Source: Peltaster fructicola
Lineage: Eukaryota; Ascomycota; Dothideomycetes
Length of the DNA stretch: 64,000 bases
Direction of reading: 5' to 3'
Assembly: GCA_001592805.2 (NCBI GenBank)
Contig: CP051139.1
Span: 3,596,001 to 3,660,000, forward strand
Position 1 is the first letter of the stretch, and each line of letters begins with the position of its first letter. This document shows, piece by piece, positions 23,326 to 34,733 of the stretch. The position numbers and the translations under genes were made by a program. The notes under the pieces are model-generated. The model was given only the letters and a program-made list of their open reading frames with translations, did no database searches and had not been told where the DNA came from.

Positions 23326-23367
23326 CAGTAATGTACATTATACACGCATCAATGAGCCACAAAACCA

Positions 23368-24183
23368 CTACTCCAGCTCAGTAGCTTCACATTCGACCCA
23401 TTTCTTGCTATTCCCATTGTGTCTACTGGCCATAACCTCAAGCACCTTATGGCTCTGTGTGCTATGCACATGGACATGCAGATCAATACTTGGGGCAGTG
23501 TTTGTGCTGAAGAACGGCTGCAGCTCTGTTGCATGGAACAAGCATTCATGATTCGCCTCGATATCTCGGTTCTGGACAAAACCCTCGACGAGCACCGAGA
23601 GCACACCATAATCCGTTGATAGAGCCTGCAAGGCTTTGAAGAATGTGTCCAGATCGGCTTGCGCTTGCACTGCATTGTTCTTGAGCGATACTCTAGCTCC
23701 GTGCGAGAGTCCGTCAAAGACTAGAAGGTGCTTGTGTGAAGAGTCCGACTGTATGTCAGCCTTGATCTTATCAAGGCTTGCTCCCACCCCTTCGAAATCG
23801 AAAGTCCTGATGATCCTCACGCGCTCAAGCAAAGCGTGCACTTTCTCTGGCGTGGACTGCCGCTCGACTACACGCGCAAGTGGTCTCACATCGAATGTGT
23901 TGTTGGTATCGACAACAGTGACCTGTGCTGTCTGTGACGCTTGGATGTGCGATGATATCAACAGATTGCCTATGAGTGTCGAATCCGAATTGTCCGTGGC
24001 ACTGATGCACAGCTGAAGTCCATATTGTATGCCGCCCTCAAGCAAACTGTCGATCGTCTTGTTCCTTGTGAGCAAACATGGATGGTACTGCTGGGTATCG
24101 TCATTCAACCTCTGAGCGTCCTCAGGACATACCCAAAGCTCACCAGCGTTTGCTGGCTTCCTCGCCTCACTAGCAGTGATCAT
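23368..24183 (-). CDS. Divergent RecA/Rad51-fold protein
   Basis: One exon, 271 residues. The order of segments suggests the RecA/KaiC core of Rad51 paralogues: IDSLLEGGIQYGLQLCISA at the place of the Walker A region, AQVTVVDTNNTFDVRPLAR as the second strand, VRIIRTFDFEGVGASLDKI, and a Walker B-like strand HLLVFDGLS. The Walker A P-loop (GxxxxGKS/T) is absent; the corresponding residues are ATDNSDSTLIGN. Some recombination mediators (for example Psy3/Csm2-type or Xrcc2-like proteins) have also lost ATP binding, so a structural role in a Rad51-paralogue complex is possible. The family call is by pattern only. The divergent neighbour is the GT90 gene. Confidence 0.55.
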   Translation of the reverse strand: MITASEARKPANAGELWVCPEDAQRLNDDTQQYHPCLLTRNKTIDSLLEGGIQYGLQLCISATDNSDSTLIGNLLISSHIQASQTAQVTVVDTNNTFDVRPLARVVERQSTPEKVHALLERVRIIRTFDFEGVGASLDKIKADIQSDSSHKHLLVFDGLSHGARVSLKNNAVQAQADLDTFFKALQALSTDYGVLSVLVEGFVQNRDIEANHECLFHATELQPFFSTNTAPSIDLHVHVHSTQSHKVLEVMASRHNGNSKKWVECEATELE

Positions 24184-24552
24184 GAAATTGTCTCAGCTAA
24201 ATCGATAAATGCGCCCAGATCGAGGACGATGTACAACACCCTCGCAGGTACGCAAGTCTGATGCATCCAGCGACCCGGCTCATCGAACTCAGCTCATGGT
24301 GTGGTGTCATGTACCTGGTAGCTAGGTGGCACTGTACTGGAGTTTTTCCCGAAGTACATACGCGTATCGCTACGCGTCCTCGTTGGTGGCTTCTCTTTTT
24401 GCAAATCTACGGCGAGAGTGATGCAATGTTATTTGTTTCCATCACATGTCTTGGACTTCAGTCTCTCTTACTCACGTCGACGGACCTCTGCTCATCTACA
24501 TTGAGCTCAGCGATGTGCATGCATCACGCACTTGGCGCTACTCACAGTTCTG
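24184..24552. promoter_or_regulatory. Divergent region, RecA-fold gene / GT90 gene
   Basis: 369 bases between the minus-strand start and the modelled plus-strand start. A plus-strand frame (24,261-24,581) with hydrophobic segments and an ATG at 24,426 lies here; it might supply an extra first exon of the GT90 gene, but no convincing donor-acceptor pair keeps frame with the next exon. Confidence 0.4.
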
Positions 24553-27386
24553 ATGCCCGCGCTGCTTCGTCTGCAATTTGATGCGTCCTCACAATCGACC
24601 TGGACCATTGCCGCGATCTTGTGCACGACCGCGACCCTCGCATGCTTGACAACACCCAGCCGTCATGCTCTTTTCATACAGACAATCACATGGGTAGCGC
24701 TATGCCTGGCATGTACTCTTAAGCTTGGAGTGAGAGCTCTGCTGCAGAGCTGGCCCGGAAGGGCCACAGCTTATGGCGCTGGTCTTCTGGTAGCCATAGC
24801 ACAGATATGTGAGCGTGCTGCTGACGCCCAGAACCTCTGGTGGGCCCATGTAAGTATCTCAACAACTCGCGCGGCCGAAAGACTGACTTCTGCAGGCACT
24901 CGTACCCGCCGTCCTTCTTTTCGTACACAGACTCGGCATCGAAGCAGACAATGATGAGCAAGAGGAGAAAGAGCCTGTTATCCGACCCGCATGGACATGG
25001 TCTGGTATAGGATTTCTATCAGTCTGCGCGTTGGCCGCGAGCTATAGGTCTACTGGCTCTAACACATCGGTCGCACTTGGACTCTCATACCTGGTTGTGT
25101 GCACAATAGCGCTCCTCACCGTACAACGTGCGCTGAGAGAGGCCTCCAGCAGACACAACGGCAGCGTCATCTACTCGACTTCCGGCGTAGTGTCGCATTC
25201 AGCTCAGTTTCCAGACCCTCAGGACTCTGTCATAGTGGTTGTCCGGGACATATCTGTGGCTGCCGGCGTGGTATGCTGCGTCACTGCAATAGCTTGGGAG
25301 TCCTGGCGCTTCGATGGTCTTACTCAATGGGGTCTTCTTGGTAGAGTGTTGGGCGACTCATGGATACCAGGACAGAGCATCCTGAGTTTCCTGCAGGCGA
25401 CTGTTGCTGTCGTTGCTCAATTCGTATTCGTCTTAGCATTAACGTTCATGGTGAGTATGATCTGTAGCTGGCGTTTAGAGCTGATCCGTATAGGTGCATC
25501 GTAACAATGTCATGGCGACTAGCCTTGTCTTGTTGAATGCTTTCACTCTTGCTTCTCTTCTGGCAAACCTCACGTTCAGCAGGCTCTGGTTCTTCTGCCT
25601 CACCACAGCACTCTTCACAATGCTGCATCAGGAGGCAGAAAGGGCCTCTCTTCTTCGTCCGACACGTATCATTATGCTCGTGGCAGGCGTCTCCATCGTG
25701 GTCATGCTTGGTCAACATTTACGACCAGGCTCATCCTCCACTGTGGGTGGACACCTCGGCTACAGCCAGCAGAGATCATCAGCACCTGTTCAATTGACGG
25801 ACAATACCATACATCCCATAGCACAGCTTGCAAACAGCGCCCAGGCAGAATGGTCCAAGACTCTGAATCAACAATCGAAAACCCTAGATGCGGCTGTGGC
25901 AGAGTATCGACGTCGATATAAGATGAGCCCTCCACCCAACTTCGACAAGTGGTTTGAGTTTGCCAGGACTCGAGATGTGCAAATCATTGACGAGTATGAT
26001 ACCATCTACCACTCTCTGCTACCGTTTTGGGCGCTGTCCCCAGCCACGATCAGAGCACGTGCGCGAGAAGCAATCGGTCATGCTGAGAACAGGCTTGTCG
26101 GACTTCTGCTGCGAGACGGCAAGACTGTACGTGTCGAGGGAGGTGACGATTGGCAGCAACGAGCTACGGTAGGATTGGTGGAGCACTTCACAGAATACCT
26201 GCCCGACATGGATCTCGCATTCAACATTCATGACGAGCCGCGTGTAGCGCTTTCATCGGCTGGACTAGACGGACTGGTGGCGGCAGGATTACATGAGATA
26301 GCCTCTACAGGCTTGACGCTGCAGAACGCTTTCTCTCCACGACCGGCAGATGTCAGCGCTGGGCAGCGTATCGAGGAGGTCAAAACCACGAGGTTCAATT
26401 ACTTCCCACATCAGCCAACCTGGGGGTCCGCCAAAGTATCCTGCGCAGCCAGTACTCCCGTTGGTTGTCTGCAGGAGGCAGCAGACGATCTGAGCACTTA
26501 CGCACTGGGCGATCTGGGCTTTGTCTACAACCGGACTGCATTCACAGATATCTGCAACTCTCCGTCGCTCGAGACGTCTCACGGCTTCTTCGAGCGAGCA
26601 AATGCTTTCAGCGTAACACACGACCTATTCCCAATCTTCAGCCAGAGCAAGATGAGTTCGTTTCAGGACATCACCTATCCCAGCCCATGGTACTGGTACG
26701 ACAAGGCACCATACTTCGAAGCCATGGACATGGAGTGGAGCAAGAAAGAGAACAAGATGTGGTGGCGCGGCAGCACAACTGGAGGCTACACGCAAGACGG
26801 CGGCTGGAGACGCCAGCATAGACAACAGCTGGTACGGAAAATCAATGCACCAGACAAAGCCAAGATCTTGACGCCCCGTTGGTCACTGACAGACACCGAA
26901 CGACAGGACCACAAAAGCCTTTTCGATGTCCATTTTTCGTCGGTTGTGCAGTGCGATGTGGGCGATTGTGCTGCACAGAACGAGTTCTTCACCCTCGCAC
27001 CCGTGGCCGACCAGCAGGAATCCTGGAAGTCGAAGTACCTGCTTGACATTGACGGCAATGCTTACTCTGGTCGCTTTTATGCCTTGTTGAAGAGTAACAG
27101 CTTAGTGTTCAAGATGGCGGTGTTCAGAGAGTGGCATGAAGAGTGGATCAAGCCATGGGTACACTACATTCCTCTATCCCTTCGTGGCGAAGAGATCCTC
27201 GAGGCTGTTAGATACGTCGACGCCGAGCCCGAAGGGCAAGAGCTCGGATCACTTATGGCTGAGACAAGCAGTCAATGGGCAAAGAGTGCATTGAGGAAAG
27301 AGGACTTCGAAGCATGGTTCTTCCGATTGTTGCTGGAGTATGGACGACTTGTAGATGACAACAGGAGCAACATAGGATTCACATGA
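24553..27386 (+). CDS. GT90 (CAP10-like) membrane glycosyltransferase
   Basis: Three exons, 24553-24849, 24896-25450 and 25494-27386, give 914 residues. The N-terminal 350 residues hold many membrane segments (TIAAILCTTATLACL, IQTITWVALCLACTL, VALGLSYLVVCTIALLTV, FVFVLALTFM, SLVLLNAFTLASLLANLTF, IIMLVAGVSIVVML). The rest is the GT90 domain: PPPNFDKWFEFARTRDVQII, DMDLAFNIHDEPRV, DITYPSPWYW, KENKMWWRGSTTGGY, KYLLDIDGNAYSGRFYALLK and FREWHEEWIKPWVHYIPL. GT90 enzymes are xylosyl- or glucosyltransferases; fungal members affect capsule or cell-wall and secreted glycans in the secretory pathway. The substrate is unknown. The start is uncertain: ATG at 24,553 is the first in its frame after a stop. 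Confidence 0.88.
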
Positions 27387-27500
27387 ATCTTAGAAAGACG
27401 TGAGAAGTAGTACAGCTATGGGTGGCATTGATGTAGTATATCCATCTCTAATCTATTGCTTCATTACATGTTGGTGCTGCCTCACCGATCCTGCGGTGGC

Positions 27501-28964
27501 TCAGAGATTTTCCGTCTTCTCGACGTGCTGGCTGATGAATGCGTTGAACTCCCTCCGCTTTTCGAAGGAAGCCACATGACCGCAGTCATCGTAAAAGACT
27601 TTGGTAACACCTCCTTCTTCACCGCCAAGCTCTTTGAGCAGTAAAGTTGCGTGTGGCTCAAACGTGATCATCCTGTCTATAGTTCCGTGAAACACCAGGA
27701 TGCGCTGTCGTCCAACTCTATCGCCAAGCTGGCTCAGCTGCTTCGCGGTCTTGCTGTGATTGCCAGCGGCGAGCAATTGCAGTAAGTATCCTTTGCGTGT
27801 GAATTGTCGTGTCGAACTTCTTTTGCTCAACTCAGCGGCAGCGAAGCGATCTCCGTTGGTCGGGAACGGCTGCACAACGTGCTCCGTCTCATCAGGCATA
27901 TCCAGCCAGGATTGGCTATAGCAATCTGATTTGACTTTAGCGATCTGGGCGTCGATCTCTTTGGGCACAACCAGGTTGATCCTGTTGCGAATGTTCTCCA
28001 AGAATGGTTTCGTCCGTATTATCCTCGGCGCAGTCGAGATCAGGTTCAAGCTGCAGATTCGTGTAGGTATGAGTAAAGCCTGATGAGTGGTTAGTCCAAA
28101 CACATGACGCGCCCTGTACGACTCACTAGTTCTTGTGAGATCATGCCGCCCAAAGAGACTCCGATAACGTGAACACTGCGGTCTGCGATCCAGCCAACAT
28201 GATCTAGCAGCTCTACAATGTCCTTAGCCATTTCCGTGGTGGTGTAACGCATGAAAGGCTTGTCAGACATGCCCATGCCACGGTTATCGAAGGCAAGCAC
28301 AGTATACTTGTCAGCTTGTGCATGTCCGAAGTCCTTGATCTGACGCTGCCATGACCGGATGAAGCCGCCAAGACCGCATATGACTATTCTCACAATCAGC
28401 AATGAGACAAGGCACATGAATGCAACATACACAGCAACTTCTTAGGTCCGTGGCCGTGCAGCTCGTATGACAGCTTGAAGGGGCCTCCCCTGCCTTTCGC
28501 TACACTGATCCTCTCTTTGGTATCAGCCTTGAGCTCCCAATCGACGTTTGCATATTCCGGATGCAATTGGATCTGTGCAGCAGTCAAAGGCGCCCTATTT
28601 GGACACAGGAATCAGTCATATGCTGTGCTTGTCTGGCCAATCTCACATACATGACGCCCTTAACGTAAGATAGCGTACGCAGTGCTATGAACGGGCCTCG
28701 GTGTCTGGCAAAGCGAGAAATCGTCGTAGCGGACGTCCCTTGAACAGGCGTGTATCTGTATAGCTCTCCGCTGAAATAGATCCAGACAGCGGTACGATGT
28801 TTAAGGAGAGTGTTAATGATACATCGAAAACGCAACGAAGGTCTGAAAGAGGTGAGCAGGTCAAGGACATGACACTGCCTGGGGACCTGCGTGCGTAAAG
28901 ACGCACGGACTATGACTAGCGGCGCGCGCCGAACCATACACAACCTTATTTCGTCCTTCTGCAT
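27501..28964 (-). CDS. Alpha/beta hydrolase family protein
   Basis: Exons 27501-28079, 28127-28383 and 28431-28594 are well supported; a fourth ends at 28,651 and its 5' end is not settled (ATG at 28,964 keeps frame; an acceptor near 28,834 is an alternative). Joins give PKKLLFICGLGGFIRSWQRQ across one intron and SLGGMISQEL-ALLIPTR across the next. Catalytic features: oxyanion strand with CGLGG, FDNRGMGMSD, the nucleophile elbow GVSLGG, the acid region FHGTIDRMI and the His in YDDCGHVASFE. This set is typical of fungal serine hydrolases with a membrane or disordered N-terminal extension. The substrate is unknown. It converges with the GT90 gene, 113 bases away. Confidence 0.82.
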
Positions 28965-29407
28965 GGCAGATCCTTGCTCTCCAGCACCATCGTCGAACTA
29001 CAACCTTCTCATCATTGCAAAGACCACATCAGCCATGCTGCTAGAACGACAAGCCTTCAGAGCCAAGTGCCGCGCCTCGTGGAAATGAAGAGGCTAGCTG
29101 CCACACCACATACAGGAATTTCATGCTCGTATTCGGCCCTGTTTCAGGAACAGGCACCAGCAGTGTACTTTCGGTTGCGAGAAACAAAGGAACCAAAGGT
29201 ACACAAGCCTCGACGATGTTGTGTAGTACCAGTGCATCGGTACACCGGCAGCCAGAACGATGAACACAGCATGTCTGCCAGCAGTTGATTCGGAGTGACA
29301 GCGATTGCAAGTGCTCCATCGCCAACAGCATATAAAGGTGAGCATGAACGCAAGGTCAGATATGGTTGTTCCATACCATCCCAATTCCACCCAGTCAGAG
29401 CTACACC
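28965..29407. promoter_or_regulatory. Intergenic region with TATA box before secreted-protein gene
   Basis: 443 bases between the hydrolase gene and the secreted-protein gene. A clear TATAAAGG lies at 29,331-29,338, about 70 bases before the ATG at 29,408, which fits a regulated promoter with a short leader. No other element is claimed. Confidence 0.5.
29331..29338 (+). promoter_or_regulatory. TATA box
   Basis: TATAAAGG followed by a pyrimidine-rich leader (TCCATACCATCCC) up to the ATG at 29,408. Position and context fit a core promoter of the secreted Ser-rich protein gene. Confidence 0.45.
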
Positions 29408-30254
29408 ATGAAGTTCAACGTCATCACAGCCCTTGCAGCAATGGCTAGCTTCAGCACCGTCCCAGTCACCGGCTACTCCGTGCAGCCTGTCAGACGTCAG
29501 GCCGATTGCTCTAGCATTGGATATTACTTCAAGCTGGTCAATACAGCATTGTTTAGTGTCAACTATGTTCAGAACTATGCTCATCCTTGTGACACCGAAC
29601 TCGTTCCATACTTTGATGCTCAAGGACTTGATGGGGTATATGCTTTGGATCTTATGTGAGTTCGACATCATACCGATATCAGGTACTGATATTTACAGTT
29701 GTCTGTACGACGCAGGCACGCAACTCTTCAACGAGTCTCTGGCAATTGTCAATGACAATCTTATCGTTACCCTGATCGGGCTGTTCGATGCTGCGTCCTC
29801 CAGCAACGATCCCTCTCGAAATCTCAGCTGCGCTTTCACCGACACAACTATTCTTGATGCGCTCAAGCTAGACTCTGCTGCAATCAAGCGCAGCATCTGT
29901 GACTTTGCACCATGCAATTCTCCAGTCGTACCAAGCGGATCCACTTCACTGCCTGCGTCACAGAGTATCAGCGATAGCAGCGGCGGTACGCGCAGCAGCG
30001 GCTACAGCAGCAAGATCAGCACCGGCACAATCGCCAGCAGCAGGGTTAGCAGTAGCCTAAGCCTGACGAATGTTCCCACAAGCAGCATTGCTTCCGCCTC
30101 TGGGACTGGCAGTGCTGCATCTATCATCTCTGCTTCTGGGAAGGGCAGCGCCGCATTTACAAGCAGCATCGCTTCCACCTCTGTATGTGGCAATGGCGGA
30201 TGCACAAGCAGTGTACCGTCCACTTTGTCTCCTTACACTTACTACTACATGTGA
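29408..30254 (+). CDS. Secreted Cys-containing, Ser-rich protein
   Basis: Two exons, 29408-29655 and 29699-30254, join in phase 2 (43-nt intron, GTGAGT to TACAG) to give 267 residues; the join reads YALDLICLYDAGTQLF. The first 22 residues are a good signal peptide (MKFNVITALAAMASFSTVPV then TGYS), followed by QPVRRQ, a possible dibasic processing site. The folded-looking part (about 30-165) holds six to eight cysteines, including ADCSSIGYYFKL, HPCDTELVPYF, LSCAFTD and ICDFAPCNSP. The C-terminal 100 residues are Ser/Thr/Ala/Gly-rich with repeats of SASGTGSAA type, likely O-mannosylated. No hydrophobic GPI-anchor tail is seen. It resembles small secreted, effector-like or elicitin-like wall proteins of plant-associated fungi; the family was not identified. 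Confidence 0.75.
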
Positions 30255-31026
30255 AAGTCATCACTTGCAGAAGGGCACGTAGAGATCTGGCGCAAGAGGT
30301 AGATACTGTAGTCAAGAGTGTGTATGATTATCAAACAGGACGTGCCTCGCAACTTACTTCGAGAATGTGAATATCATCATCCAGCATTTGCTCTGGTGCT
30401 GAGGTGGAGGAATGTGAGCGTCAACAAGAGCTGGTGATCATTACAAATGGCAGTATGATCAGGATAGTCTTCTGCAGCAGGTTGTTGCTCGCACTCATGT
30501 GCAAAGATGTGCCTTGATCACCAGCATGTGGAGTGCGTTGGCCTTTGATATTGCTTCCGAAGACAATCTGCAACAATGTCGTCGTCATCATAGATGTACA
30601 TCACACCGGCTTTCCATGTCATGATGGTGGAAAGGATTTCGAGGCGGAGCAATCTCAGCACCGACTTCCGTTCGAAGTCGAACGTTCGATGCAAGCGACA
30701 ACTTCCTGCATTGCAAGTAACATACGACCGGTAGCAAACGTCCGGCAATCTTACGCATATCTTCTTAAGTATCAGCAGTGCATCACTTGCCACAAACATC
30801 CACTTGTCGTCCATCTACGCCACGACGTCTCTTCCGGCGCAAGTTATGCGGGCACGAAGCTTTCAACAAGGATAGTCATTGGGATCAAGTCAACGATCGC
30901 ACCCGACCTGATCTGCGTGATACGGTGCACTTCTCTCAAAGACCCAAAAGTACATATCGCGCCACATCGCGGGCCTCGCCCGGAACGAGAGAGTAGCAGA
31001 AGCCAGGTCATTCACTTCTTGCAACG
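30255..31026. other. Intergenic region upstream of Zn2Cys6 factor gene
   Basis: About 770 bases. A plus-strand open frame (30,533-31,030) of 165 codons has no motif and no low-complexity sign of coding; it is treated as chance. Probably the promoter of the Zn2Cys6 gene. Confidence 0.5.
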
Positions 31027-33903
31027 ATGAACGGAGACGGCAACCAGGGTTCTCAGTGGTACAGCAACGATGACTACGGCTACGACGAAGACAGCGCGCA
31101 GGGCAACGCTGCCGACAATGCTGAGGATGGCGGTCGTGATCCGAAGCGCAGGAGGATCGCACGAGCGTGTGACGCTTGTCGGAAGAAGAAGATAAGATGT
31201 GATGGCAAGATGCCCAAGTGCGGACACTGCGAAAACTACAAGACAGAGTGTATCTTCACACAAGTTGAGAAAAAGAGAGCACCACCTAAAGGAGCGAAGT
31301 ATATCGAAGCTATGGAAAACCGTCTCGGAAGAATGGAGAGCTTGCTGCGACTCGCTGGACTACTTACTGGCGCAGACGACCGGACAGACCTTGGAACGCT
31401 GGAGAAGAAACTACAGGAGCGGACCCAGTCCAAGAGTGCCATCTCAAGTCCACAATCGCAGGATTCCGGTCGAGCGCCTGCTAGTGTCCCTACTGGCACC
31501 GTCATGTCTCCTGTGGACGCCCCTGTAGCAACTCCAGCCTCATCTAACGCAGGTGCTGCGTCTGCTGTAGCTCCTGATTCACGCCCGCCTAAGGAGGTCG
31601 ACGCTCTGGCTGATCAGATGTGCAGTCTAATCACAAACCACTCTGGAGAAACGAGGTATATCGGATCTTCCTCAGGCTTCTCGATCTTTAGCCCAAGAGG
31701 CATACAATGGGTGAACGCTAAGACCGGCGACAATTCGTTCGAGCAAATGATTGCTTCTGCTGCAGCCAACGAGCAGAAATGGGACACATGGCGGGCCGAT
31801 GTCTTCGACTCGATCTTTCGCCGAACTGTCTACAAACAACTTCCTTCCAAACAAGAGTGCTTGAGTCTGTTAAAGGACTTCTTTGCCAACTTCAACTGCA
31901 TGTTTCCGCTCTTTCACGAGCCGACGTTCATGCATCTCGTCGAGAAACATTACTCACTCGATCCCTATGAGGGCAGCGGGTGGTGGGCCTCGCTCAATGT
32001 TGCTCTTGCGATTGCCCATCGTCTCAGAGTCATGAGCAACGTTGTCGATCAAGACGAGGACGAACAGGCATGGGGATATCTCAAAAATGCTATGGCTGTC
32101 ATGACCGAGCTTACCATGCGCAATACTGATCTACTGTCTGTGCAAGCATTGCTCGGCATGAGTTTGTTCCTACAGGGTACACCAAATCCGCAACCGTCTT
32201 TCTTTCTCGTATCCGCTGCCATTCGACTGAGTCACTCTATTGGTCTGCACAAGCGAGGATCTGGCTTCAATCTCAATGAAGTAGAGGCAGAGCAACGCAA
32301 GAGAGTGTTCTACATTGCTTATCTCCTAGACAAAGACATATGTCTGCGATCTGGAAGACCACCAGCACAGGATGACGATGATATGAACGTCGACCTACCC
32401 TCAGAAGACCCGGAAGACAACGTCGGTGTCGTGCCTCTCAGTACCCCTACCGCAGACGGTAAGACAACCATGAATCTTTTCAGGTCGATGTGCACCTTCG
32501 CCACAATCCAATCGAAAGTGTACAAGCAGCTCTACAGTGTCAAGGCGAGTCGTCAATCTGATGGAGATCTGCTGAATACCATCGGTGAGCTCGATCAAGC
32601 TCTGGAGGAATGGAAGAACTCGATACCGATCGACTACAGACCCGAACATCCCATTCGAGCTCAGCATACGGCCCTCATTGTGTATGTGGTCGTGCTCCAC
32701 TTCGCATACTACAACTGCTTGACCACGATACACCGCATGTCTGTCCACCATGGATACTGGTCATCCTCTCTCTCAGAGTTTGCACTGAAAGGTCTAAACA
32801 GCAGGCCACTCAATCCACGTGTTTTCATGAGCGCTGCTCTTTGTGTCAATGCCGCGCGTACAAGCATAGGTCTCATTCGCTACATCCCACAGGGCGACTA
32901 TGCATGTGTCTGGTAAGTCGGTCTGCTGCAATGGCTGACGCAAGACTGACCATTCCCTCACAGGCTTATCCTCTACTATCCCGTCTCCTCACTTGTAACG
33001 CTTTTCGCCAACATTCTCCAGAACCCACAAGACACACGTGCGAGAAGCGATCTTCGTCTCATGTCTAGCGTTGTTTCTTTCCTGACCATGCTGGAGCATG
33101 ACATGTCAGATGCTAACAGTAATATACATCGGATGCTACAAGTGTGCTCGGAGTTTGAAAGGATTGCCAAGGTAGTGCTCGACCGAGCAGAGAGGGAGAT
33201 GCGTGGTAGAGGCAAGAGGAAACAAGCAGAACGTGAGCGACAACAAGATCGCGCATCTGGAGCAATATCTGCAGACATCGACGATGGTAAGACGCTTGAG
33301 CAGCTGCAGATCGAAACACAGGCAGCATACCGAAAACCTGTGCAGACTCCTAGCCTGAGAGCGGCCAGCGTGCAAGGTAGTGCTACGAGCCCGGCGAGTT
33401 GGGTTGGAAGTCAGATTGGCGCAGATCGCCCGGTAAACAGCAACAATGGCGCCGTCACACCTGGCGGTGTGGCGTACTCAACGATGCCAGCACAAGGTAA
33501 CTTCCAGCCAACTCCTATACCTTTGGGCTTGAGCGAGACACAATACAACCATATACCACAAGCAGGACACGCAGACTTCTCACAACCACAGGCTAGCCTC
33601 ACGGATGGCTTCGATCCTGCTATAGGAATGCATCCGCCGAATATCAACAACCCGCTAGCCGATATTAGCGTCAACAACACCTATATATCGCCAGATATGA
33701 ATACTGGTCTCACTGAGTCATACAGCGGAAGTTTCCAGCAGCCCTTCGTGCCACAAGACCTTTGGCAAGCAGGCCTCAGCATCGAATGGGACATGTTTGA
33801 AGGCCTCAACTTTGGATCTTTCACTCCTGGACCTGGATTTGGGGATAACGGGCCACAACATGACGAGAGGCAAGGACCACACACAGGTGCTCACTTTGGA
33901 TGA
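31027..33903 (+). CDS. Zn2Cys6 fungal transcription factor
   Basis: Two exons, 31027-32912 and 32964-33903, join in phase 2 (51-nt intron) to give 941 residues. The zinc cluster is Cys48, Cys51, Cys58, Cys65, Cys68, Cys75 ([18 protein letters not shown] then [10 protein letters not shown]), preceded by a basic PKRRRIARA and followed by a linker ([20 protein letters not shown]) and a short dimerisation helix ([11 protein letters not shown]). The fungal_trans middle homology region lies at about 280-620: [73 protein letters not shown]. The C-terminus is Asn/Gln/Pro-rich and acidic, ending in [15 protein letters not shown], a plausible activation domain. It is a nuclear DNA-binding regulator; the target pathway cannot be named from sequence alone. 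Confidence 0.92.
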
Positions 33904-34733
33904 GCTGTGTATTGTGAAAGTAACGCTTGACGAGATCATGAAGAACACGCTTATGAACAACAATGATGTAGCAGCAAGACAGTCCTTGGCCTTGAAGCTC
34001 TGCCGGACAGCTCAAGCGTGGCCGTTTATAAAGACATGGATATCAATTTCCGTAACCAATCATTCAGGGCAGAGGTCAACGGTAGGCCGGTGCACTACTA
34101 CCGCCAGTGCTGCTATGTTCATACAATGCTTTGTCCATTGTGCAGTGTCAAGACGGAAACTGTGTGACAAGACTGCTGCTGGCCCTCGACCGGACGGAGA
34201 TGACATGTACTTGTGATGTGCTCATCACCCTGTCAGAACCTGCCCCAGATGACCTGTAGGTACTGCTCTTAGCGAGGTGCTCTTCATATCCTCACCCGTT
34301 TCGATGGACGCCCCTGGTACACCACTAGCGCTTCCTCCATCAGTTCAGCGCGTTCTAATCCTCGATACCATTGCTTCCCTAATTCCATCTGCCGACTCTT
34401 TTCTGCACCATCTCATTTCTTTTTCTGCGTTTGTGCCACATCGTACGGTACAGGACTTGCTCCGCGACACCCTTGTCGACAACCACTGCTGGATCAGATC
34501 GACTTAGCAAGAGGAGGGTTATTGGACCTGACTGGACAAAGCGACATCGTGGTCAACGCCCGCTGTTGACGTGCCAGGAGAGAACCTCGCCGAGAGGAGC
34601 AAAAGCTGAGACCACTACGACTTCCAAGACCTCTGCACTCACTCGTCGCAAGGCTCGCGGTTCATCCACAGTGCTCACCACTGTCAACCAGCAAGTCAGA
34701 CCATGCGGCTGTAACCCTACGAGATCTATAACC
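33904..34733. other. Intergenic region before TeaR-like gene
   Basis: About 830 bases without a supported gene. The open frame of the next gene extends upstream to 34,431, but no ATG lies in that part before 34,734 that opens a conserved-looking N-terminus, so it is taken as leader. Confidence 0.45.

Noticed and set aside
34431-34733. Upstream extension of the TeaR-like open frame
   Set aside because: The extension lacks a good ATG and the recognised N-terminal motif begins right after the ATG at 34,734.
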